Assembly (NCBI GenBank): GCA_032821775.1
Contig: JAVLRN010000006.1
Span: 2,232,001-2,296,000 of the forward strand
DNA from: Sanguinoderma infundibulare
Taxonomy: Eukaryota; Basidiomycota; Agaricomycetes; Polyporales; Polyporaceae
Length of the DNA stretch: 64,000 nucleotides
Direction: 5' to 3'
The position numbers and the translations under genes are program-made. Below the pieces are notes generated by a model that was not told the DNA's origin, did no database searches, and worked only from the letters and a program-made list of their open reading frames with translations. Positions 11,477 through 24,196 of the stretch are shown here, piece after piece; position 1 is the first letter of the stretch, and each line of letters begins with the position of its first letter.

Positions 11477-14400
11477 CGTGGTCGCCGCGCTTCGGGAGTG
11501 CGGATGGACTGTGGCAAGGAGGTAGACCGAGGAGAGGAGAACAATGGGATCAGGATATATACTCAGGAAGAGTGTCTTAAATGCCGGGTGGACTGCATGC
11601 GTTCAGAGTGGGCTCTAGATGGCTGGGTAATGGGCAGCGCGTCAGTGTTCGCCTCGCCCAGCTGTAAACCACACGCCGCGTCGTAAGGTATCGCACCCCT
11701 CGCGTCGGGAAATCCGGGCTTTCTCACCAATTTCGTCAGTGGGCATCGCCAGCGACCGCCTGGTCTACCTCGGGTCGCGCCTGAGAGAGTTAGGGGAGCG
11801 GGGACGGGGAGAGCCTCGAGGATCTGCCACAAGTGGCACAAATGACCGGGCGGGGAGCGCCCACCACTCGTTGTGCGCCTGCCCGAGAGGGCGCGCAAGA
11901 TGTCCAACCGGTGTCGCCCTAAAATCGCACTTTGAACGCATCAAGTCCGCACAGATGATGCTGCGTGTCGAGTACATGATCGCGAACGGATCCTACCTGC
12001 CGCTTATTCTTGCGGCCGCGGCCTAATCATCCATCCCGCGAAGAGCTCGGTCGAGCGCCCCGCCGGCGTGCGTACCTGTCACCCTGATGATGCGGTCCAG
12101 TGATGTCTCGACTGGCAGTACAAGGATTATTAGGGGTGTGCGGCGGGACAGACCCAAAATGACGTGAATTGAATTCGTCGTGCACCGCAGGGCGGGCAGC
12201 CGCTGGGTCCGTCACCGATAACATCCTCGAGGCAGGAGGAACGTCTATGCGGAAAAGGACATCGAGGCTTCTGAACCCCCACCAAGACACGCGCGGCGGA
12301 TCAGTACGTGGACGTTCAGCACGCGAAATCTGGTGATAGAAGCGTCTACAATGGCAGGCCGCCGTCCAGAAGGAGCCTGTCTGTGGGCCTCCTGGAGGTC
12401 CTGGTGTTCAGAACAGAATGAAGTATTGTGCACCACGAAACGAAGAAGTGAAAGGTGAGGGGACCAGGCTCACAAGCTGGTGTAAACGGAAGTCAAGAAG
12501 GAATCTCGCGACGAAAGCTCGCTTCGCGAAGATCCCAGGACCACCATCAAATTATGGAGGTCCGTCTGCATAAATTGCAGTGAGCCTACCGAGCGCTGAG
12601 CGCTGATGAGGTCCCAGTATGCAACTTTTGGGGTGACTTGATCTTTCCAGCCGTATTGGCGGGTCCACAGCCGGTGAGCGAGCTAGGAGGCTTCCAAATA
12701 TGATGATCGTTGTTCTCTCGGTGATCCTGCCTCGTGCTTATGTGACCACGGCGAACGCAGTCCAGATAAAGAACAAGGTGTTGAGATCACCCGTGTGCAC
12801 ATCAAAATGCTCAGGGACCAGGCGATGGCGACGGACCTATAGAAGGCCGCAACTCTGTAAGCATATAGCATGGAGGGACGCACTATCGTGCACGCAGAGG
12901 ATGGAGTGTAAATTTTTGCTTCAACACATTGGATCTCCAAGAACGTCAGTTTGGAATTTCCCTAGGAAAGATATTCAGAGACCGAGAAGAATCAAAAGGG
13001 TGAACGCACCTGAGTCGGAGCACTGTCCAATGCCGGTTCACCTGTATATCGACACATGATCCATAGAAACGAGACCCGCATTCAGCCACGGTGAAGGGAA
13101 GTTTTCCATCGGATTTGCTCTTTCGAGAGTCGGACTCGAGCTAGTCTTGTTTGCCTCATCAGGGTCGAATCCATCTCCATCCGAGACAATATCCCGAACC
13201 ACAAAGAACGTCATGATAGCGTGTACAGGCGTGCTGGTAGCACAGGGACTCGGAGGAGGTGGTGGAAGACGGACACCTTCTACTGTGGGCGCTCCCCGGA
13301 ATCCCAACGACGGGCGGCACTCCGGGGCCGGCATCAACAATTTGCCGATGGGTCATGGTGCCAGCGCAGCACGATTTGTGCCGCCTCGAGGCTACTCTCC
13401 TGCGTGCTACAGCCAAGTTACAGCTTGGTTACAGCTCAGAGCAATGCCAAGTACAAGTTCTCTGAAACCTCCCCTGAACGCCTCGAGCCTCTATCCTCGT
13501 CTCACTGGGATGAATTGTCGGCACAGATGTCATCCGAGGACTACGCGACGGCTGAACCCAATTGCATGGCAATAGCTCTATCTATCCTATTTCGAGAATC
13601 CGCGGACATTGAGGCATGCGGAAATCAAAAAGCGTCGGAAGGCATATCAGGTGGTTTCGTTTCTATCAGAGTAGCCCCACGTCCGCGCTGACATACCTCT
13701 ACAGGCAGATCTCTTATGAATGGCCCCGCATCTTCCCCGGCCGACGGCCCCCGCCCGTCCGTGCACCGTTGTGCTAGTGGCATGTAGACGGGTGCACCGA
13801 CGAAGACGTCGGCGGGAACTTGCCAAGTGGATGCTCGAGGAATCGATAGCGTGAGTATTCGAACTACTAAACTCTTTAACTGTCGTTCCAGCTGAACTAT
13901 TCATTGTTCCTCAGAAAGCGTTACGATCTCTTCCCGTTCTATGTTCACGCCGTGGGATGAGGACCCTGGCCCATGCGGTGGTGCATCATCGATGTCCGGG
14001 TCTTTCATTACTTCCCAGTGACATCCGTGACTGAGGGGTAACGAAACTAGCTCCACGCAGATATATTATAGACTCATGATCTTCAATATTCTAGTCGTCA
14101 TGATGTGTCCCTATCAAGGTGGACTTGGAATCTTGGCAAACTTGGGTGGGGAGCACATCCTGGCGCTTAGGCTGCCTTTTCGGGGCACGGTGGGGTGCCG
14201 CTTGGCACTTGCCAGCCACGCCGCCAATGCTGGACGTCTCGCTCGGCCACACAAGCCTTCGGATACCAAGCTGCACTACAGTTTTTTCGATCATTTTCAG
14301 CCAAGTAAAATAGTATGAAGATCGGGGCTGCGGGCTCCATCGGTTGTCCCTTTTGGGCGATATGATCGTATCCGCCCTTTTGCCGCTCGCACACGATCCG

Positions 14401-14550
14401 CCAATTATTCTCCTCATGCGATAAATCCCGCTTTTGCTGTGAGGGCACAGCGAATTCGACGAGCACCATGGGTGCTCGTCGTCCCTTTCCTCCACCACCT
14501 CCCACCTCGTGCCGTTCCTCGCCCATGCACCGTTTCTCCAGTAGCCCACC
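11477..14550. other. 3-kb region without a convincing gene
   Basis: No model could be supported. Fragments noted: on the minus strand at about 12800-12880 a membrane-like stretch (SVAIAWSLSILMCTRVI) preceded by YAYRV; on the plus strand at about 13460-13650 a readable stretch (PERLEPLSSSHWDELSAQM) ending near possible splice sites; at about 13800-13850 a stretch with ELAKWMLEESIA followed by GTGAGT. None joins into a gene with a start. A short direct/inverted motif (AGCCAAGTTACAGCTTGG) lies near 13412. The DNA may hold decayed genes. Confidence 0.4.
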
Positions 14551-16982
14551 ATGGACTCCATTGTGACCGATTCAACAGGGCGCCCACATAGGGAGGCAAA
14601 GTGTGTGACCATTTTCTTCCCTTGCATTTTTACTATCTGAGACCTCAAGTATCTCAGCTTGAATATCGTGTTCATTGGCGTCGTGATACATGGAGTGTGC
14701 GTGGTAACAATTACATCCTGTCCCCTGCGATCCCTTCTCACTGTTTCATTAGGTTATTCGGATGTGAGCAAGCCCTCAGCGTCATCTTCGTCCTGCGAAT
14801 ACTCAAGATTCTTAGTACTTTGCGGGCAAATCTGGTGGTATCTAACCCACTACTACCGAAGAGACCGGAATCATCTGAGGTTCTTGGTACGCGCGTTTCC
14901 TAGCACTGCGATCCCTTCGCTTGACTATCCACTCATAGGTCCTTCTCGTCCTTTGTCTGAGCATATGTCATTTCGGCCTCTTCATTTTCACAAGTGCGCC
15001 TCCTTCCCCATCGGTTTCGGCCGACCTCGATTCGCTAACCTGGCCCCAGTATTTCGCGTATTGGTTACCATGCATTCAGTAGTCATACCCTCAAACCAAG
15101 TCCCTTGGTACGTGGCATCGAAAACTGATGTGGTGCATTCAGCTAAGGTCATCCTCGCTGCGTAGGTCTGCATCTGTAAGTCCGGGTGTATGCAAATGTC
15201 GTTTTGTGAAGTCGTTCATCATTTCCGTCTCGATGCATCAGGCTCAAGTACTCATAAACGTAAGATCGTGTCCAAGATATCAATAACCGATCACCCATGC
15301 TCACGTCCTTGCCGTTAGGCTTGCGGCGTACTCGCAGTTCATGTGTAAGTCGTCGTCCTGACATCTTGACCTTGATCATCGTCTGACGCACCAAGGGTCA
15401 CACAGATTCTATCTCAGCAGGATTTGGTCTTGTGAGTTAGTCGTATCTTTTCCCTGTTCGAAATTAACATGCCCCTCCAGTCGGCAAGAAAAAACTTGTG
15501 ACCGGTCTTCTCGTATGTGTCCAAAGTTTGCCGGGGCATGCGTTGAGATGCTGACGCCACGACTCGGTTAAAGGGCGTACTCGTTCTCAGCTCATATGGT
15601 GAGTCAGGGATTGTTGTGCCGGAGTCTTATCGTTCTCACTGACTTGTCCGTTGACAGCTGTTGGCCTATGTGCGCATCAAGTTATCTTTTATGACCGTGT
15701 CATTACTCAGCTTCATCCTTCAGTCATGTTCATAGAGAAGTATGTCAACGCATACTTCGTCTTCTACCTCTACGAACCACCGCCGATGACCAACAATGAC
15801 TTCCTTGAAGAGATTCGCAATCGCCTTGTGGTCTGTCCGCTCGTGTCGTTTCTTTACGTCTAACCGTCGACTAATACCTTGCTGTATCTTACAGGCCGAT
15901 CAATTCATCTTGAACGTTGTGCTGGCAGGGACGGACATCTGCCTAACGTCGACATACGTGATCTTGTTGTTCAGAGCCCAGAAGGGAGGAGCAGAGTGAG
16001 TCCCATGTAAAATCCGTTCGTCTCGGACACCTCTGAGAGCTTCCGTCCGCTGTGAAGGCGTTCGCACCGTCTAGTGAAGAAACTCGTGAGTTGCCTCTAA
16101 CTGTTGCCCCATCCTTCACCTAACCCACTTCACTCCAACAGGTTTACTATGCGGTGACGTCTGGAGCCTTAACCTGGTACGAGCCAGTCGTTTATAACCT
16201 TCCCTCCAACACCAGTGCTAACCACCGTCCCGCCCGCTACCGCAGCTTATGTTCCATCCTGTCGCTCATCACAGTACGTAGAGCGCAGAAACAGCGCGTA
16301 GAATCTTACACCCCATTTTATAGATAATAACGCTCCCGAGGCTGTCCGTATCTGTCCTCCTGAGCTACACTGCTGCAAATCGTAAGGGAAACCCTCAACC
16401 TAACCTACCGATCGAAGGTTTCTCCACAAGTCCCATGCTGACGCTGGATACCCCCGCAGTGTACGCGAGCGCTTTCGTCGCCAATTTGAACATCCGCGAC
16501 GGGCTGCGGGAACGCTGGGCCGAGGTGTCTTCTCTCGACATGCCCACCTTGTGCGACGAGCCGGACGAGCCGCTCCCGAGACGAGAGACGCTCCCGTAAG
16601 TCATGCCCGTCCCAGTCCCTCCTCTCTTAGCTAATCGAATCGCGACATGCGACATGCGACAACCCCCAGCTCGGTGCCGGAGCTTCCGGAGAGTGGGACG
16701 ATGCACCCCGAGGTAGAGGCTCTCCCTCATCCCGGCGTGCTGCCGCCAATGCTGCCAGATATTGATGTCGAAGTCGAGTTTTTCTCGGAAAAGCGGGACG
16801 AATTCCCCACGACCGGACACATCCACTTCGCGGGACACGACCGTCGAGACGGGACTGCGTGGGCGTCGTCTGACGCGGGGTCCGGGAGTGCGCGTTTGAA
16901 CCGCGCATCGTCGCTGTCCACCGCCGGTTCAGGTTCGACATGTGCGGGCAGCGACGCGGGTGGGAAGTATTGCGAGGTGTAG
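14551..16982 (+). CDS. DUF6534-like seven-helix membrane protein
   Basis: A 19-exon model fits: 14551-14600, 14658-14696, 14808-14886, 14939-14993, 15050-15107, 15166-15175, 15242-15259, 15319-15344, 15406-15431, 15481-15512, 15574-15598, 15658-15830, 15895-15995, 16058-16085, 16142-16176, 16246-16273, 16324-16381, 16460-16595, 16670-16982. All phases agree, giving 429 residues. Helices include NIVFIGVVIHGVFLVLCG, VLLVLCLSICHFGLFIFT, VVLAGTDICLTSTYVILLF and LPRLSVSVLLSY, and the ending YASAFVANLNIRDGLRER matches the last helix and loop of the DUF6534 family of Agaricomycete membrane proteins of unknown function. A 120-residue acidic, Ser-rich tail follows. The ATG has a good context (CCCACCATGG). 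The 10- and 18-nt exons are the weakest points; the loop encoded by 15658-15830 may contain one more intron. Confidence 0.75.
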
Positions 16983-17951
16983 TCGTCGCTGAGGCGAAAA
17001 GTGGTCGAGGAGTGGGACTCCATGCACAGGACGTTGCATTCATTATTTATTCATTCATACATTGATACCAACGACACATACAACACATTAGTTTTAGAGG
17101 TACCCTATGAATTACGCGTCTATCGTATGTCCGGCGGAAAGACCATCTGCCTACCATCAATCCGCAAACCCACGAAATAGCACACGTCAATATCCACTCT
17201 CTTACCGACTTCCATTGTGCATTCATGGTCAGCTTCTGACCGGCCATGTCGGGCTCGGTTTGGGCTCGGTCCGGGAAGCCGGGACTGCACACCGTTCAGA
17301 AGCCGCCCAACGGCCCGGTGAACGAAGGCATACTTAGTCCGATCGATATCCGATGGGGCTACAGCACGGCCACCTTCAAATTCAGCCGCAAGGTCGATTC
17401 CGACAGGCCAAGTCTGCAATAAATCCTCCAAAGCATTTTCGGAAGACGGTGCGTAAAGTAACAATACAGACGAGCGCAGCCCGAGCACATTAGGGACCCT
17501 AAATGTCTATGTTACAGCAGGGAGGGTGACGGCCCGGGCTCGGGCTCGGTATCGGCGCAGGTAAAAGACAAGCGATCGACAGATAGACAGATGAGTGATG
17601 GGACACGTGGAGAAGCATTGAAGCAGGTCGAGGGAGTGGAATTGATGGACAGCTGACGTGTATGCGGTGTGGCGGGGAACCATTGCGAGTGAAGCGTGGA
17701 ACTACGGTGCAGAGAGCGGGATTACGATGGGAAAACAACGAACGAATGCTCCTAAAATGCGATAATGACAACTTGGGGGGGGGGGAGATCGTCAGCTGGG
17801 GGTACTTGACAATCTGCGGGCAGAATGACGCACTGGAGATACAAGATCCAAGCCGGTCGGATAGTATAACTTAAGGAAGAAGGGGGTGTGCGCATTGATG
17901 CGGGGTGCAATACGATGGGGGCGGAGAGATGCGGGAAAGGTGGGAAGAGCT
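16983..17951. other. Intergenic region between convergent genes
   Basis: Just under 1 kb between the DUF6534-like gene and the coiled-coil gene, whose 3' ends face each other. A minus-strand open frame of 122 codons (17120-17488) has no recognisable domain. A run of ten G residues lies near 17776. Repeated GGGCTCGG motifs occur near 17250 and 17530. Confidence 0.45.
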
Positions 17952-20773
17952 TCATTGTCGGCCCACCGGCGCGCTGTCACTCGACCTCCGCCCCTTCAAT
18001 GGTTGAATGACGGCCAAGACGGGCGCGGAAAACCTCTGCGTCGTCTTCGACGACGTTCCGAGGAAGGGCCATCCGTCAAAGTGCTTCGCCTCCGACGCCG
18101 ACCGCTTGAGAGGTGTCGGCGCTCCACCATTCATTGCAGCCGTGTCGTCGTCTGGCGGTCGGACAGATGGCTGCATGGACTGCGTCCGACGTGTGAAGAA
18201 CTTGCGCGCACGCCACGACGACGGCACACCATTCTGCTGTGATGGTAACGGTCCAGGCTCGTCGTCTGGAACGTTGATGGTCGGGAATGCCGTTGGTGGT
18301 TGCGGATGCGAACCGTACTGCGATGGAAGAACTTCTTCGGAACGTGCTGCATCACCGGAGACTGGGCAGTAAGCTACAATAGATCGATCCCAGGACGGTG
18401 AGAAAAACTTACATGTGGCGACGTTCATTGACAGGGATGAGCTAGAATCATCCTTGGGAGGCAAAGGCGGCGGCAGGTCAGCAGCTGTCGGCGAAGGAGG
18501 ACCTTTCTGGTCGAACTCTAGGAACGAGCTCTCGCGGCTCTTGGGCTCGGGAAGGCGGATGATAGGAACTGGGATTTGCGGGCCGCCTTTCGAACCCTCG
18601 CCGTGACGACCGCCAGCAAGTCTCACACTCTTGCTCTGACTTCGCCGACGACGTAGGGAGGATATCGAAGCTCGGTCGGGCCGTTCTCGGAGCTCCCCAT
18701 TCCTGTCCGTCGGCGTCTTCGGGATGCGCAAGCTGGCCTTCGACGCTCTGCTGCTCCGCTTCTTCGCTGCAACAACGCGGCTCGTACGGTCGACAAGTTT
18801 GTGTGGCTCGGGCGTACCGCCTGCCGTCAGCATCACCGCCTTGGTCACGATGGCCTTGCCAGTGATCTCCACGACCTCGGCGTTGCGCATGCTCGAGATG
18901 TTCGACATCCTGTCCATATCGCTGTGGATCTCCGCCTCGAGCGCCGAGTACGACGGCTCGTCGTCGTTGTCATCGGTAAGGTGGGACTGGTGCGAGAACC
19001 GCCGGCCGTCATCGTACTCGCGGTCGGGCGTGAACTCACTGTCGGTGAAGTCGAGGTTGAAGTTGTCGAGATCGTCCATCTCCTGGGCCATGTCCTGCGC
19101 GAGGTTCCAGGCCTCCTCGAGCTCCGCCTTGAGCTCCTCGTTGCGCGCGCGCGTCTCGTGCAGCTCCGCGGTCCGCTTCGCGTACGACGCGTTCAGCTTC
19201 CGGAGCGCCATCGCGAGCGCGGACGCGACGTGTAGGTCTTGCAGGTGCGCGATCTGCGCCTTGTGGTCCACGATCCGGGTGAGGGTCTCCATGAGCCGGT
19301 CGCAGGACGCAGTGAGCTCCGCGAGCTGGGTTGTCAGGTTGTAGAGCGGCTCGCCGTCCGTGTCCGACTGCTGCGAATGTGACAGAGCGGCGAGCGACTG
19401 GAGGAGCATCGCGCGCCGATGCATGTTGAATCGGTACTGTGCCTGGGTCGTGGCTCGTAGCTGACGCGCGATTGCTGTCAGCATCTGAGATGGTTCGTCA
19501 CCTCCGCATGGCATGCACTTACCTGTTCGAGGCGCTCGAGCTCTTGTGGGAGCTCGACATTAGCGGTCTGGGTGGGAAGCACGCGGATGAACGACTCGGC
19601 GGCCGACTGGCGGATAGCCCCCGAGACGATCTCCTGGAGCTGCTCCGAAGTGAACGTCCACTGCGCAGCTTCTAGCGTGAGGGCCTTCCACTTGACGGGC
19701 TCGGAATCGAAGTTCACGCTGGGCAGCGGTGCGAGAGGAGGACGTTTGGGGAGGGCCTTCAAGAGAGAGGGGGTGGAGGCGCGGCTCGTCGACGCGGGCG
19801 TACCAGGACGGGTAGAGACGACGACACTCGCCTGGACGCTCTTCTCCGACGAGGACTTCTTGTGCCCGTGGCCAAAGCCATTGACCCCGTTCGCTCTGTT
19901 GACGGTGTCGACGCAATACATACCTACGATGTCGTCGTGGACTTGAGAGGACAGCGTGGACAGAGGCCTGCTCACATCCGTCCGAGTTGTAGTCGGACCA
20001 CACTCGCCCATGGAAGGTACAGGAACGATCGGTGGTGGTGGCGGAACCGATTCCGGTAGCGCGTCGTCAGGGACGTTGGCATTTAGCAGCGAGGGAGGGG
20101 CATCGGGGGTCCCAGGGACGTCGGGAGGGGCCAAGTCGGTGGGAGGAGCAGGAGGTGGGGAAGAAGGCTCATCGGCCGCGGACGGCTCCGAGACAATATT
20201 AACGGACGAGGCCTGGAGGACCTCCGAGCCGGGGGGCGAGAACAGCGTCGGCGTGGGCTCCTCCTCCGCCGGAAGGCTGGCTCGTTCTGCACTCCGAGGA
20301 GAAGACGTGTTCGAGTGGACCCTGGCAGGAACGGCTGTCGCAGGTGTCCCAGTCTCGTCTTCAAGTGCCTCCGCCGCGGCCGGAGGCCCGTAAATCGCCC
20401 CACTGCTCGCACCTCCTTCCTCCACCCCCGCCAGACCCTCGCTCCTAGTCGACCCCGTTCGCCGTAGGCCTGTGTCCTCTTCCTGCGGCTGGAATGACGA
20501 TGTTGGGGGTGCGGATGCGTTCCGCTGCAGCGACACGAGCGCCCCAGATGCTGGGCTCTCTGGGCGCGAGCCCACTGGCCCTATCGATTCGGACGACGAC
20601 GAGCGGGGCAATACCCCGAATTCGTCCAGCTGCAGGCGGGAGGTGAGGTCGAGCGGGACGATATTCTTCACTGGGAGCGTGCCCGGTTTTCCCGGACTGC
20701 GAGGGCCGATCGGGCGTCGGGTGAGAGATGCGGGGGGTGAGCGTGCGCGTTGGATCTCCATAGTCGAGTGCAT
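17952..20773 (-). CDS. Large Ser/Pro-rich protein with a central coiled coil
   Basis: Two long frames join across a short intron whose donor is at 19522. The acceptor is either at 19485 (38 nt, very short) or at about 19461 (62 nt, more normal); both keep frame and give about 920 residues. The first 330 residues are disordered and Ser/Pro/Thr-rich. A folded block follows (KWKALTLEAAQWTFTSEQLQ, then EIVSGAIRQSAAESFIRVLP), then a helical, coiled-coil region rich in Glu/Leu (ELHETRARNEELKAELEEA) with an acidic patch, then a basic Ser-rich tail. An in-frame 51-nt candidate intron lies near 18364-18414. The build suggests a cytoskeletal or polarity scaffold, but I do not recognise the family. The start could be the first ATG (20773) or the second, four codons on. 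Confidence 0.7.
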
Positions 20774-21253
20774 GGAGTGCTGCTAGAACACAGCGGGCGG
20801 GCGCTGGGGGTGGGTGGGGAGCTCAGAGGGACATGGAGGACTGAAGTGGAGGGCGAGAGAGAAGAGGCTGGAGGAGGTCATGAGCAGAGCGATCCCTGAT
20901 GGCACCAGCCTGGGAAGCTCTTCCTTCCGGTCCACTGCACTAACAGCCTTACTTAGGGGCGCTCGCACTCTCCACGCCTTCGCGGATTCTGAAGCTCCCC
21001 GCCCACCTAAACAACCCCTGTATCGCCGCGTACCGAGCAGAGCTCGCGAAGGGACGGTGGAACGATCGAGGGCAAGTTATAGTAGATGGGTTGCATCATG
21101 AAAACGTGAGCACAGCAGGCGTAGGAATACATACATGGCTATCAAGAGAAATCACTTCTACAAACGTACAATTCAGCGGACGAATTCCCGTGTCGCATGA
21201 GGCCCTGCCACAAGCTCCAAACCATCACCACCATCACCTCCTCAAGGCTAGGG
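20774..21253. other. Intergenic region between tandem minus-strand genes
   Basis: About 480 nt separate the 5' end of the coiled-coil gene from the 3' end of the UBX gene. It should contain the coiled-coil gene promoter. No gene or clear element was seen. Confidence 0.4.
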
Positions 21254-23234
21254 TCACGAAGCTATCAGAACCTGTTGCCGCCAGAAGAAGCGCGTCATGG
21301 TCGTTCAGAGTCAGCGAACGTCGCCTAATTGCCACCAGGCTTGATTCAGTCAAACTCACGGCAGAAGGCGTCAGCCCGAGATCTCTCAATGTCCGCGAAA
21401 AGTCCGACCGAGCGAACGTCTTCCTGAAGATCAGAAATTCCAAATCAATGTCAGCTTCACTTTAATTTACGAGAAGCCAACACAAAAACATAATGACATA
21501 GACTATTACGCACCTCGGGAACGTCAGCGAGAAGTTGACCGTCTCGACGTCGACCTCGAGAGTCTGGCCCGCGAGGTACTCGGCCACCTCACGCAGCGCT
21601 ACACGGAAGGAGACGTCAATGCACTCACGTCAAATGTGTATCTCCGGGCACCACGCAGGGATCGCGCCCAACAACACGGAACAATGCACGCACTTGAATC
21701 GCTGGGGAGCGTTGTGGTATACGGCTGCCCACCCTTGGCCATTCGGATCTGTAGGCGCGTCTCAGGATAGTCCTTCCCCGCCATTCCGGCCTTCGGCGCC
21801 GCTGCTGCCGCGACGGGTGCAGCACTGGAGCTCGGTTGCGCTTCCTCTGGGAGCGGCTTCCCTTCGCGCAATGCCTTCTCCCGGGCTGCCTTCTCTGCCC
21901 GCGCTTTCTTGTCCGCCTCAATCTGCGCCTTCACTGCCGCCCGTGCCTTCGCGTCCTCGATTTTTTCTGTGCCCGCGTCGTGTCATGGGATAGGCAGGGC
22001 GGTGACGATGACATAGGCAATGACATACCGCGACGCTTAGCCTCTGCCTCCTTGATGAGTTCCTTCTGTTTCATCTCCTCACGGACCTTGTTCATATCCT
22101 AGACACATGTATGCGAACATGTCAGCTTAGGACATGACGCGCGACCCACTCGGAGAAAGGAGGTGCACGCACCTTGCCCGCCTTGCGACGGATAGCCTCG
22201 TTGGAGATACTCTCCTTGGCCTCTTCTTTCGCTTTCGCCGCCCGTTTTGCGGTCATCTTTTCCCGAAGCTCTGCTAATTTCTGTTTCTTCTCTTCCTCAG
22301 TCAATGGCTTGATCTGCGATGCGCGTTCATATTTAGTAAGTTCTACACGTCATACAGCATTTCATTACGAGTTGTAGAGGTCGATCAAGTGTTCTAAGTC
22401 AATCCATCTTGAGAGGCCGTCAATCCTCTGATCGCGAAGAATAATAGACACCTCATGGCAGGTCGCCAAGAAGGTTTCCGCCGATAGGCGATGCTTAACA
22501 CGAGCATTACGACAGCCGTTATGATGACACCATTCAACGGGGGCCAGAGAGGGCATTGCCATGTTCCCGGATTCAATCTGATGCCTGGACAAACCCCTCT
22601 ACGCAAACATGGGGGGGAATGAAACCAGAAGGCCTGCCCCTCCCAATACACCCTCCGAAGGAGGTCGTTCGAGTTGGAAGGGCCCCGACGCAAGGACTCG
22701 GAAACGCGAAAGACAGGCAGAAACCAAAAGCGAGATGACACACCTCTTCCGTGGACTCCTCAAACTGGTCGTGCCCACTCTTCTCCGCGTGGAAGTTGGC
22801 GAGGTCGACGTTCTTGAACGTCTTGCCGCAGATCGAGCACTTGATGCTCTTCGCCTCCGCGCCCTCCGCCGCACCTCCCGCCCCTGACGACCCCTCTCCC
22901 TCTCCCCCTCCAGCGCCGCCCGTTTTCCCGTACACGGCTTTGAGCGCAGCAAGCTCGGCGTCGTCGTCGACATCCATGCTGTCGCTTGGTGGCGGGGCGG
23001 CCCTGGTAGATTCCGAGACGGATGAGAGATCGGGGACGGGCTTGCCCTCGTTCTCGAGGATGTGGTCCATCGCAGGTTGTAGGCCGCGGTTCCCCGTTGC
23101 TTTCATGGCCCCTGCACATCGCCGAGATGCATACGAGTGAGTACAAGGTAGGGGGGATCAGGATGAATAGGGACCATACATTCGACGCGCTGAGGGTCGA
23201 AACCCATGGAGAGGAGCACTTCCTTGTCAGACAT
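21254..23234 (-). CDS. UBA/UBX-domain protein, UBXN1 (SAKS1)-like Cdc48 cofactor
   Basis: The model starts MSDKEVLLSMGFDPQRVE and crosses a GTATGG...GTGCAG intron into WAMKATGNRGLQPAMDHILE, a UBA domain (residues 1-40) that binds ubiquitin. Next comes a C2H2 finger (CSICGKTFKNVDLANFHAEK), then a charged helical stretch (LTEEEKKQKLAELREKM and AQIEADKKARAEKAAREKA), and a C-terminal UBX domain (RLQIRMAKGGQPYTTTLPSD, then LREVAEYLAGQTLEVD and FARSDFSRTLRDLGLTPSAV). The last exon is only a few codons (VLIAS, stop at 21254), the usual UBXN1 ending. The UBX domain docks on the N domain of Cdc48/p97, so this is a likely partner of the CDC48 encoded at 56125-58947. At least six introns are present. 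Substrates are unknown. Confidence 0.88.
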
Positions 23235-23654
23235 CGTAGGACAGGCTGTTCACCGCTTAGACCTTTGGGCCACGGTTGGTGGAAGCAGTTGAGTTACAGT
23301 ATGGCCGAAGGTTGCCGCTGCAACGCTGCACGCAGCACGTCCTCGTCCGAGTCGAGGCCGCAATGGTATCATCGTTGCCTTTTACGGAAACCTAACCTGA
23401 GGGAATGTGTCCGGCCCGAATTCCCGGATAGAAGCGCCTGGAGGGCACAAACGTTGTCGAGGTTGTCGTCGACGTTCGAACCTTGCCCACGGCGCGGTTG
23501 GAAATCGGAGGCTGGTCGGAAATGGAGGGGCGTGCGCGGTAGGTGTTACCACACCTCGAGGCAAAAACTACAGGTTCCTGGCCAAAATATGGGTATACGG
23601 TAGGATAGGCGAGCATACAATACAAGTGTCCAGCACGGCGATGGGAAGCGAGTA
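23235..23654. other. Intergenic region
   Basis: 420 nt between the UBX gene 5' end and the SNARE gene 3' end (both minus). It should hold the UBX gene promoter and the SNARE 3' UTR. Nothing else was seen. Confidence 0.4.
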
Positions 23655-24196
23655 TCATGGCGAAGTTGCACCCGCAGGCCAGAACCATCCAAGAAGCTTC
23701 CACACCATCCACAGTCCAAGAACGGCGATTACACAGTAGCTTATTGTTCGCCACTGTTTCACGCCGCCGGGTGTGAGGCCAAAGGCTTGTCCTGCCCGTC
23801 GCGAAGACTGTGCGAGGGAGTTGCCGAAGGATGAGAAGGCGTCGCGCTATGTGTGCGTTTCGAGTACAGCACAAGGGTAGGAGGGGAGATGGTGGGTTGA
23901 GAACCGAAGATGAAGACAGTGCAAATGGACCAATACGGGAATGTCAGAAGTTGGATGGGGCGGCGAACAATAGCGACGAACTCACAGCATTATCAAGGGC
24001 GGAATTTTGCCGTTCTACGTCGTCGTATATATCTGAGGTGACCTGCAAGATCCACGATCAGTGCAAAACAGAGGAACATCCATGGTGCATCACGTACACC
24101 GCGTAATGTGCGAAGTTTTGAGTGCAAGTCCTCCAGCCTCTCGTCGTTCTGCAGCTCGTAGGTATCCTCCACTCGTGCATCCCGGGACGACGACAT
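23655..24196 (-). CDS. Bet1/Sft1-family v-SNARE
   Basis: Three exons. The start MSSSRDARVEDTYELQNDER leads into LEDLHSKLRTLRG, then across an intron VTSDIYDDVERQNSALDNA, and after a second intron RDAFSSFGNSLAQSSRRAGQ. The SNARE heptads and the short length (just over 100 residues) fit the Bet1/Sft1 Qc-SNARE group. A single C-terminal anchor (ISYCVIAVLGLWMVWKLLGW) is followed by a short luminal tail ending ATSP, stop at 23655. Such SNAREs drive fusion at the ER-Golgi interface or within the Golgi. Sft1 rather than Bet1 is suggested by the short linker before the SNARE motif, but not proven. It shares a 286-nt promoter region with STT3. Confidence 0.85.

Noticed and set aside
12683..12940. Possible DUF6534-like fragment (YAYRV and a hydrophobic stretch) on the minus strand
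   Set aside because: Only one helix-like piece is visible; no neighbouring exons with correct phase could be found.
14091..14741. Minus-strand open frame of 216 codons
   Set aside because: Composition looks random, no domain, and it overlaps the first exons of the DUF6534-like gene on the other strand.
19485..19522. 38-nt intron in the coiled-coil gene
   Set aside because: Too short for fungal splicing; an in-frame alternative acceptor gives a normal 62-nt intron, so I do not claim an ultrashort intron.
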